DNA of 7,412 nucleotides from an uncultured Mesorhizobium sp. (GTDB lineage: Bacteria; Pseudomonadota; Alphaproteobacteria; Rhizobiales; Rhizobiaceae): NCBI GenBank assembly GCA_950071955.1, contig CATMOC010000174.1, positions 1 through 7,412 of the forward strand, given 5' to 3'. Both the position numbers and the translations under genes were made by a program. Position 1 is the stretch's first letter. Every line of letters begins with the position of its first letter. The notes beneath the pieces are model-generated. The model saw only the letters and a program-made list of their open reading frames with translations, ran no database searches and had not been told where the DNA came from. This document shows, one piece after another, positions 1 to 6,075 of the stretch.

Positions 1-782
1 TCCGCGTGCCGTGGGAAAGCCTCGAGACATGGCAACTCGTGCGGCGCGGCCGGTGGCACATGCAGCGCCGTACCCGCGAGGATACGCAGATGGCGCTCGA
101 CTTCTTCCTCGCCGCCTTCGATCGCGACCCCAATTCGAGCACGGTGCTGGACGAACTCGCCTGGTGGCACTTCTGGCGCGCGTGGGTGAATTTCGGCGGT
201 TCGGGCGAGTACCACAAGGACCTGGAAAAGGTCGTGCACTACTCGCGCAAGGCGCTCTACATGGACAGCCAGGATGCGCGTCCGCACGCGCACCTGGGCA
301 TCACCGACATCATGCTGAAGCGTCCGGCAAACGCGCTCGAACATCTGGCGGAGGCGCTGCGGATCAATCCGAGCTTCGCCTTCGCACGCTCGGCGATGGG
401 CAGCGCGCACAATCTGCTCGGGGAGTCCTCCCGCGCCATCCCCCTGTTCCAGGACGCGGAACGGCTGAGCCCCTTCGATCTCTACCGGTTCCACAATCTC
501 GGCGAACTCGCCTCCGCCTACAGCCACGTGGAGGACTGGCCAGCCGCCGCCGCGGTCGCGGATCGTTCGCTCGCGCTCGCGCCGTCCTACTGGTACGCCC
601 GCTTCCTCAAGATCGGCGCGCTCGCCCGGATGGGCCGGTGTGAAGAGGCGAGGCACGAACGTTCCCTTCTCCTCGCTCGCGACCCGGACTTCCGAGTCGA
701 ACGGGCCGAGGTCATCCCTTTCGCCCGGCCCGAACTCAACCGCTTCCTGATCGAGGGATTCCTGATGGCCGATAGGGACTGA
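1..782 (+). CDS. TPR-repeat protein, C-terminal part (5' end outside window)
   Basis: The frame is open to the left edge, so the first in-window GTG (position 6) is probably not the true start and only the C-terminal ~258 residues are seen. Counting from that GTG, degenerate tetratricopeptide helices run from about residue 74 to 227. They show the usual spacing of small residues and closing Asn-Pro or Ala-Pro turns, for example INPSF (120-124) and LAPSY (191-195). The opening stretch (TWQLVRRGRWHMQRRTRED, about 8-26) resembles the segment that begins the TPR tail of class III adenylate/guanylate cyclase-like proteins and CadC-like winged-helix regulators. The missing N-terminus is therefore probably a cyclase or DNA-binding domain; this is inference. 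The TPR part would bind a protein partner or sense a signal. It lies upstream of the P450-peroxidase gene on the same strand, 112 bp before that gene's preferred start, so co-transcription is possible. No signal peptide or membrane segment is visible in this part. Confidence 0.8.
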   Translation, partial: RVPWESLETWQLVRRGRWHMQRRTREDTQMALDFFLAAFDRDPNSSTVLDELAWWHFWRAWVNFGGSGEYHKDLEKVVHYSRKALYMDSQDARPHAHLGITDIMLKRPANALEHLAEALRINPSFAFARSAMGSAHNLLGESSRAIPLFQDAERLSPFDLYRFHNLGELASAYSHVEDWPAAAAVADRSLALAPSYWYARFLKIGALARMGRCEEARHERSLLLARDPDFRVERAEVIPFARPELNRFLIEGFLMADRD

Positions 783-822
783 ACACCCGTTTCCCGCCAG
801 GGTGGAAAAAGAACACCGGTTC
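781..822. repeat. Pair of direct repeats GAACACCsGTT, 30 bp apart
   Basis: GAACACCCGTT (781-791) and GAACACCGGTT (811-821) match at 10 of 11 positions and are offset by exactly 30 bp, close to three helical turns. The second copy continues to GAACACCGGTTC (811-822), whose ends GAAC/GTTC form a dyad. The first copy has the same dyad with one mismatch and begins inside the stop codon of the TPR gene. The pair lies 70-115 bp before the preferred start of the P450-peroxidase gene, where an operator would be expected. It could be chance in a GC-rich spacer. Confidence 0.35.
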
Positions 823-884
823 TGTGAAGCGCCTCACTTACACCTCGGCCCGGGCGGCCGTAGCTGGCATGCGGGACCAATAGC

Positions 885-889
885 GGGGA
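885..889 (+). promoter_or_regulatory. Ribosome-binding site for the fusion gene
   Basis: GGGGA lies five bases before the ATG at 895. The alternative in-frame GTG at 802 has only an AGG directly abutting it, with no workable spacing. The 31 residues between the two starts resemble no part of a P450. This site therefore favours ATG 895. Confidence 0.5.
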
Positions 890-894
890 CACGG

Positions 895-3800
895 ATGTTC
901 ACGACCAAGTTCTTCGATGGCGTGAAGCGCGCGCAGGCCGCGCAGAAGCCGGTGGCCGAACTGCCGCCGTTCGACGCGGAGCGGATGCGAAGCAAGGGGC
1001 TGGCCTCGCGCGCGATCGGCTCCCTGGTCGAGAGCCCGCGGTGGTGGCTGGCGCTGCTCCGGCGCTACCGGCCAATCCCGCGCATCGGCAATTTCGCGCT
1101 CGTCACCAAAGCCGCCGACGTGCGCGAGGTCTTCGAGCGCCAGGACGTGTTCCAGACCCCGTTCGGGCCGGAGATGGCGGAGATGGCCGGGGGGGCCAAC
1201 TTCATACTCGGCATGCAGGACGGTTGTGCCTACCGCACGCTCAAATCGTCCGTGCTCTCCGCATTTCCGCCGGACGAAGTCGAAAGCCGCGTTCGGCCGG
1301 TCGCCCGGAACCACGCGCAGGCGATCATGCGTGGTGCGATGCCGGGCTTCGACGCCGTCGGCGGCCTCCTGAAGCTCGTTCCCGTCCGCATCTGCCGGGA
1401 GTATTTCGGCATGATCATCGAGGACGAGGAGGAATTCGCCGACTGGTCGATCGCGCTCAGCGCGCTCTTCTTCTCCGATCCGTCTGGCGATGCCACGACG
1501 CGCGAACTGGCCGTCGTCGCCGCCCATCACATGCGCCGGGAGATCGACCGCTCCATCGATCGGGCGATTGCCGGCGACTGTCCGCCGCATACGCCGCTGG
1601 CCCGGCTGGTCGCCATCCATCAGGCCAAGCCGGAGGCGCTCGGCCGTGACGACATCAAGTCCGTGATGATGGGCATGATCTCCGGCTTCGCGCCGACAAA
1701 CCTGCTGGCTGCAGCGAACGGCCTGGACGTGCTGCTGTCGCGCAAGGACGCCTATGCGGCCGTCCGCAACGCGGTGCGGTCCAACGACGACGCGGCGCTT
1801 GACCGGGCGATCCTGGAGACCATGCGCTTCAAGCCGATCTTCATCGGCCCCTTCCGGTATGTCGCGCGCGACACAGTCATCGCGCAGGGCACCTGGCGCG
1901 AGAGAAAACTGAAGGCGGGCATGACGATCATGCCGTCCATTCTGTCGGCAATGTTCGACGAGGAGACCGTCGCCGACCCGGAACGGTTCAACCCCGACCG
2001 GCCGGCGAAGGACTACATGGTCTATGGCCACGGCATCCACTGGTGCATCGGTTCGGCCATCGCCAAGGTGCAGATCGCGGAATGCATGCGGGCACTGTTC
2101 GAGCGGCCCGGCCTGCGGCGCGCTCCTGGCCCCGCCGGCAGGCTGAAACGCCGCGGCGCGTTTCCCGAGTCGCTGCACGTCGATTTCGACGTGACCGAGG
2201 CGTCGAAGACGGTCGGCCACGCCTTCGTCACCATCGCAGCCAGGGTGCGCGAAGGTGTCGACGCGCCGATGCTGCGGGATGCGGTCGATAGGCTCGGGAA
2301 TCCGGCGACGGACGGAATCAACCGGGCGCTGGACGCGACGGGCATCGTTCACTTCGCTAGCCTATCGGTCATCGGCAGCGCCGATCCGGTGGCGGAGAAG
2401 CCGGGCGACCGTCTCGACCTGGTGCTGGAATTCTCCGCCGACGGCGAGCGCGACGCCGCGATCGCGGCCGTCGCCGAGCACGCCGGAGCCGACCTGCGGC
2501 CGATCTTCGAAGCCGCCGGCGCCCTCAGACCCGGGGCCGACTTCACCGAGTTCATGCGCGGCCACGCGGTCGATGTCGCGCCCGGCATCCACAAGGCCGC
2601 GGGCCTCTGCTTCACCGGCACGCCCGGGCATTCCGTGCATCGCATCAAGGCCGAGTGCGCATTCGAGGAGACGCTGCGGCACGTCCTGTTCACGGACCCG
2701 CGCCGGCCGGGAGAGAGCGCCGGCCAGCGGCTGGCACGCCTGCGGGAAACCGTGCTGTCCGCCGGCGGCTTCGAATGGGCCTTCCAGCGCGCGCCGCACG
2801 GGCTGGAGGGTCCGGAACGCACGCTGACGGACGCGCTATCGGCCACCTTGAAGAACTGGAAGGTATGGGGTCCGGCGGCCGTGCTCTGCCTGGCGCTTGC
2901 GGCGCTGTTCTTCGGCTACGCCTTCGGACCCGCGACCGGCTTTGCGAGTGTGGTCCTCATGGTGCTGGCGAGCCTCGTACTGGCGCTCATGTCGATCGTC
3001 GTCGTGGTCGCGGTGATCGTTGGGGCGGCATACCTGGCATTGCGAAAGAAGGAGGATCGCGACGCCGAGAAAGGCGTGCCTCTGCCGCCGGAGCGTTTCG
3101 CTCCCATCGCCGATCGCGAGAACCATCACGCCCACAATCACCTGGTCGCCATCTCGATGATGAAGCCCGGGCTCTTGCGCCGGCTCACGTTGCGGCTGGC
3201 CTTCGCGGTGATCAAGGGTGCGGCCACGCACGCCTTCCCGCCGGGACGGCTCTCCGACATCGGCTCGATCCACTATGCCCGCTGGGTGCTGCTGCCCGGT
3301 ACCGACAAGCTCCTCTTCTTCAGCAATTACGGCGGCAGCTGGGGAAGCTATCTCGAGGACTTCATCACCAAGGCCAGCGCCGGCCTGACGGGCGTGTGGA
3401 GCAACACGCTCGGCTACCCGAAGACCCGCAACCTGTTCCAGAAGGGGGCTGAGAACGGCGACCTGTTCAAGCACTGGGCGCGCGAGCAGCAGATCCCGAC
3501 GCTGTTTTGGTATTCCGCCTATCCGAAGCTCACGACCTTCCACGTCCGCAAGAACGCGGCGATCCGCGCCGCCTTTGCGTCCGCCGATTCCGACAGCGAA
3601 GCGGCCGCGCTCTTTTCCGAGTTCGGGTCCTCGCCGCGGCCCGCGGAAAAGCTCGAGAACGAGGAGATCCAGGCGATCTTCTTCGGCGGCATGGGCAGGC
3701 TCGGGGAAGCCGAGATGATGGCGCTGTCGATGCCGGAGGACCTGGGCGACGACGAGAAGCGGCGCTTCCTCGACCATGTGCTGGCGAACGCCACGTTCGG

Positions 3801-5184
3801 CGACCGCTTGCCCGACGAGGAGGCGATGGTGATCGCTCTCGCCGCGGGCGGACTGCGCAAGCTCGGCCTCGATGGCGAGAGCGTCGTGTGCGGGCTTCCG
3901 ACGGCGTTCGTCCGCGGCATGGCTGCTCCCAACCAGGATCGTGTGCTGGGCGACATCGGCGAGAGCGCATCCGCCAACTGGCTGTGGGGCGGACCCGACA
4001 GGGCCGCCGATGCCGTCGTCGTCTGCTACGCCCGGACGAAAGCCCGGCTGCGCAAGAAGACCGCCGCGATCGCCCGGGTCGCGAAATCCGCCCGTATCGT
4101 GCCGGTCGCGCGCCAGCCGCTCACGATCAGGAAGGACGCCGACGGCAATCCGATCGAGCACTTCGGCTTCCGCGACGGAATTTCGCAGCCGGTCATCGAC
4201 GGCACACCGCGCGCGCGCGCGCCGGGCGACCAGCAGCACCGCGTCGCCGCGGGCGAGTTCCTGCTAGGCTACGCCGACCAGAGCGGGTACGTGCCGAGGT
4301 CGCTCACCGTGGATCCCGCCAGCGATCCGGACGGGTATCTCGCCGGTCTGCCGTCCGCAACGACGGCCGCGGAAGACGAGGCGCGCCGCGATTTCGGGCG
4401 CAACGGATCCTTCCTCGTGGTGCGCGATCTCGTGCAGCATGTCGACCGGTTCGAGGATTTCTGCCGGGAAGCGGCAGCCGCGCTCGGATCCCCGGAAATG
4501 GATGGCCGGCCCGCCGAGGAATGGATCGCCGCCAAAATGTTCGGCCGCTGGAAAGACGGTTCCTCGCTTGTCCGCAATCCGCGCGGCAGCGCTCGCAAGG
4601 ATGATCCGTCCGCTTCCGATCAGGCCGGCGCGAACCGCAGGAGAAGCGCGGGCGACAATGGTTTCCTGTTCGGCAAGGAGGATCCGCAGGGCCTGCGCTG
4701 TCCGTTCGGTTCGCACGTCCGACGCTCCAACCCGCGCGACTCGCTAGGCACCGACGCGGAAACCCAGATCGGCCTGTCGAAGCGCCACCGCATTCTGCGT
4801 ATCAGCCGCGCCTGGGAAAACGGTCCGGAAAAGGGCATCCTCTTCATGTGCCTGAATGCCGACATCGAGCGTCAGTTCGAATTCGTGCAGCAGACCTGGG
4901 TCATGAACCCGAACTTCAACGGACTTCGCGCAGAGCAGGACCCGCTCGTGGGCAACCAGTCGGCGCCCGGCAGCTACACCATCCCGACGCCGGACGGGCC
5001 GCTCATGCTGCAGGGGCTGACAGCCTTCGTGACGGTAAAGGGCGGAGGCTACTTCTTCATGCCGGGCAGGCGCTCGCTGCGCTATCTGCGCGCGCTGGCG
5101 GGGGAAGCGAAAGCGGTGGCCCCATCGACGCCCGGTCCTGCCGCGGACGCAGAACCCGTCGAGGCGGAGTTGGTGGAGGCATAG
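895..5184 (+). CDS. Membrane-tethered cytochrome P450 / DyP-type peroxidase fusion
   Basis: This single frame of ~1429 residues has two haem domains. Residues ~1-425 are a cytochrome P450. The I-helix is SGFAPTN (263-269), with Thr268 kept but Pro267 where Asp/Glu is usual; ExxR is E308-R311; the haem loop is YGHGIHWCIG (377-386) with Cys384 as thiolate ligand. Residues ~441-602 and ~743-896 are two diverged copies of a ferredoxin-like alpha/beta module (IVHFASL versus IHYARWV). Between them lies a hydrophobic stretch, 657-716, followed by RKK. From ~915 comes a DyP-type peroxidase: GFRDG with distal Asp1094, CPFGSHVRRSNPRD with proximal His1274, and a distal Arg within 1299-1305, probably R1302. 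A Pro/Ala/Glu-rich tail ends the chain. No N-terminal signal peptide is seen. ATG 895 is preferred over GTG 802 (1460 residues). No ferredoxin or reductase gene adjoins it. Likely role (inference): peroxide-driven oxidation or rearrangement of a hydrophobic substrate at the membrane. The domain calls are firm; the substrate is unknown. Confidence 0.9.
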   Translation: MFTTKFFDGVKRAQAAQKPVAELPPFDAERMRSKGLASRAIGSLVESPRWWLALLRRYRPIPRIGNFALVTKAADVREVFERQDVFQTPFGPEMAEMAGGANFILGMQDGCAYRTLKSSVLSAFPPDEVESRVRPVARNHAQAIMRGAMPGFDAVGGLLKLVPVRICREYFGMIIEDEEEFADWSIALSALFFSDPSGDATTRELAVVAAHHMRREIDRSIDRAIAGDCPPHTPLARLVAIHQAKPEALGRDDIKSVMMGMISGFAPTNLLAAANGLDVLLSRKDAYAAVRNAVRSNDDAALDRAILETMRFKPIFIGPFRYVARDTVIAQGTWRERKLKAGMTIMPSILSAMFDEETVADPERFNPDRPAKDYMVYGHGIHWCIGSAIAKVQIAECMRALFERPGLRRAPGPAGRLKRRGAFPESLHVDFDVTEASKTVGHAFVTIAARVREGVDAPMLRDAVDRLGNPATDGINRALDATGIVHFASLSVIGSADPVAEKPGDRLDLVLEFSADGERDAAIAAVAEHAGADLRPIFEAAGALRPGADFTEFMRGHAVDVAPGIHKAAGLCFTGTPGHSVHRIKAECAFEETLRHVLFTDPRRPGESAGQRLARLRETVLSAGGFEWAFQRAPHGLEGPERTLTDALSATLKNWKVWGPAAVLCLALAALFFGYAFGPATGFASVVLMVLASLVLALMSIVVVVAVIVGAAYLALRKKEDRDAEKGVPLPPERFAPIADRENHHAHNHLVAISMMKPGLLRRLTLRLAFAVIKGAATHAFPPGRLSDIGSIHYARWVLLPGTDKLLFFSNYGGSWGSYLEDFITKASAGLTGVWSNTLGYPKTRNLFQKGAENGDLFKHWAREQQIPTLFWYSAYPKLTTFHVRKNAAIRAAFASADSDSEAAALFSEFGSSPRPAEKLENEEIQAIFFGGMGRLGEAEMMALSMPEDLGDDEKRRFLDHVLANATFGDRLPDEEAMVIALAAGGLRKLGLDGESVVCGLPTAFVRGMAAPNQDRVLGDIGESASANWLWGGPDRAADAVVVCYARTKARLRKKTAAIARVAKSARIVPVARQPLTIRKDADGNPIEHFGFRDGISQPVIDGTPRARAPGDQQHRVAAGEFLLGYADQSGYVPRSLTVDPASDPDGYLAGLPSATTAAEDEARRDFGRNGSFLVVRDLVQHVDRFEDFCREAAAALGSPEMDGRPAEEWIAAKMFGRWKDGSSLVRNPRGSARKDDPSASDQAGANRRRSAGDNGFLFGKEDPQGLRCPFGSHVRRSNPRDSLGTDAETQIGLSKRHRILRISRAWENGPEKGILFMCLNADIERQFEFVQQTWVMNPNFNGLRAEQDPLVGNQSAPGSYTIPTPDGPLMLQGLTAFVTVKGGGYFFMPGRRSLRYLRALAGEAKAVAPSTPGPAADAEPVEAELVEA
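4208..4222 (+). repeat. Alternating CG tract inside the peroxidase domain
   Basis: Fifteen bases of strictly alternating C and G encode an Arg-Ala-Arg-Ala run just after the GFRDG haem motif. Such tracts can slip or adopt Z-DNA, but the frame is intact here. It may simply reflect GC-rich Arg and Ala codons in a surface loop. Confidence 0.6.
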
Positions 5185-5215
5185 AAGCCTGCCGCCGATT
5201 GCCCGGTATAGCGGC

Positions 5216-5899
5216 TCAGTCGCCCGACGCGGCGCCGATCCGTTCGAGGCCGCGATCGTTGAGGATCTTGATCGCGCCCCGCTTGACGTCGATGAGCTTG
5301 GACTTGCGCAGGTCGGTCAGCGTCTTGTTAACGGATTCCCGCGTCGCGCCGAGGAATTCGGCCAGGTCCGACTGCGAGATGTGGATCCAGCCGCCCTCGT
5401 CCTTGATGAGGCCGGACAGGAACGAAAGGCGCTTCGCCAGCCGCGCCTCGATCTTGAGAAGGGCCTGGTCGCCGAGTTCGGCGCTGATGTACCGGAGCCG
5501 CGCGCACAACAGGCCAATCATGGTCGTCGCCAGCTTCGGGTGCTGCTCGATCCGGTCGAAGAGCTGCCGGCGCGAGAGCGAGACCAGGGTGGCGTCCGTC
5601 AGGCAGGTCGCGGTCGCGGTGCGGGTGCCACCGTCCAGCGTCGCGATCTCGCCGAAGACGCATTTTTCCGTCTCGAGATTGGCGACAAGTTTGCGCCCGC
5701 CTTCGGAGTAGAGCGCGATCTCCACGGCGCCCTCGATAACGCCGTAGACCCGCTCAGCGATGTCGTCCTGCATGAACAGGTGATGCCCAGCGCGATAGTG
5801 CTCGTGCGTGCAGCCGGCGAACAGCGCATCGAAGAGATCTTCCGTGAGCATGGCCCTCGGTTGCGGCCGCTCTTCCATTTCCAGCATCTGACTTGCCAT
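5216..5899 (-). CDS. Crp/Fnr-family transcriptional regulator
   Basis: This is a 227-residue cytoplasmic DNA-binding regulator, typical in length for the family. Residues ~20-112 form the cyclic-nucleotide-binding beta-roll. The phosphate-binding cassette is recognisable: FGE (82-84), then GGTRTATAT with Arg93-Thr94 where Arg-Ser binds the nucleotide phosphate in E. coli CRP. Residues ~115-142 form the dimerisation helix. Residues ~176-197 (QSDLAEFLGATRESVNKTL) are the helix-turn-helix, followed by the winged strand KLIDVKRGAIKI. The spaced cysteines that hold the FNR iron-sulphur cluster are absent (Cys at 30, 80, 99 and 132 only), so oxygen sensing by that route is unlikely. Nucleotide binding is possible but unproven. 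A TTG at 5911 would add four residues, but GGAG six bases before the ATG at 5899 supports the ATG. The gene converges on the P450-peroxidase gene with a 31-bp gap and is divergent from paaG. Its targets are unknown. Confidence 0.93.
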   Translation of the reverse strand: MASQMLEMEERPQPRAMLTEDLFDALFAGCTHEHYRAGHHLFMQDDIAERVYGVIEGAVEIALYSEGGRKLVANLETEKCVFGEIATLDGGTRTATATCLTDATLVSLSRRQLFDRIEQHPKLATTMIGLLCARLRYISAELGDQALLKIEARLAKRLSFLSGLIKDEGGWIHISQSDLAEFLGATRESVNKTLTDLRKSKLIDVKRGAIKILNDRGLERIGAASGD

Positions 5900-5905
5900 G
5901 ACCTG

Positions 5906-5909
5906 CTCC
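5906..5909 (-). promoter_or_regulatory. Ribosome-binding site of the Crp/Fnr gene
   Basis: On the minus strand GGAG stands six bases before the ATG at 5899. It overlaps the alternative TTG codon at 5911-5909, so it selects the ATG as start. Confidence 0.6.
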
Positions 5910-6060
5910 AACCGGTATCCGCCATCCTGCCCCGGATGAATGCTTTGTGCCGCTCATGGCCCGACTTTTCGGCCGAGTCCAGCGTCTCTGCACGGTCCGG
6001 GCCCGGAGACCGAGTTCGGCCAGGATCGTCGGCGACTTCCTTGCCGGACCGGCCGGCGCA

Positions 6061-6066
6061 AGGAGG
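6061..6066 (+). promoter_or_regulatory. Ribosome-binding site of paaG
   Basis: A perfect AGGAGG stands nine bases before ATG 6076. It settles the start against an in-frame upstream ATG at 5947, which would add 43 residues that do not fit the family. Confidence 0.85.
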
Positions 6067-6075
6067 ATCAGGCGC

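Larger units (their letters stand above)
5900..6075. promoter_or_regulatory. Divergent intergenic region between the regulator and paaG
   Basis: These 176 bp must hold the leftward signals for the regulator and probably a rightward promoter for paaG. No convincing -35/-10 pair, FNR box (TTGAT-N4-ATCAA) or E. coli-type CRP box (TGTGA-N6-TCACA) is visible. There is a perfect 10-bp palindrome CCGGGCCCGG at 5997-6006, flanked by CGGT and ACCG, and a GC hairpin GCCGG-N5-CCGGC at about 6053-6067 that abuts the paaG ribosome-binding site. Either could be a protein or RNA regulatory element, but GC-rich palindromes are common at this base composition. Confidence 0.4.

Noticed and set aside
802..894. 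GTG 802 as start of the fusion gene
   Set aside because: There is no properly spaced ribosome-binding site. The added 31 residues are unlike a P450 N-terminus and would overlap the direct repeat at 811-821.
838..2352. Long minus-strand open frame (~504 codons) opposite the P450 region
   Set aside because: The translation is low-complexity and Arg/Asp/Gly-rich with no recognisable motif. It is a GC-bias shadow of the P450 gene, whose own frame carries all expected motifs.
2836..4239. Long minus-strand open frame (~467 codons) opposite the middle of the fusion gene
   Set aside because: Same reason: composition-driven antisense frame with no domain signature.
5112..5181. C-terminal tail of the peroxidase as an encapsulin cargo-loading peptide
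   Set aside because: DyP peroxidases are known encapsulin cargo, but this tail is Pro/Ala/Glu-rich and lacks the Gly-Ser-Leu type targeting motif. No encapsulin gene is in the window, and the protein appears to be membrane-bound.
5185..5215. Terminator between the fusion gene and the Crp/Fnr gene
   Set aside because: Only GCCGC (5191-5195) and GCGGC (5211-5215) pair, across a 15-base loop and without a T-tract. This is too weak to call.
5908..5917. Shared ACCGGT in the repeat at 811-822 and near the regulator start as a common operator
   Set aside because: A 6-bp GC-rich palindrome recurring twice is expected by chance, and the flanking bases differ.
5947..6075. N-terminal extension of paaG from an upstream in-frame ATG
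   Set aside because: The 43 extra residues are Arg-rich and absent from PaaG. AGGAGG sits correctly before ATG 6076, and the shorter protein matches the family length.
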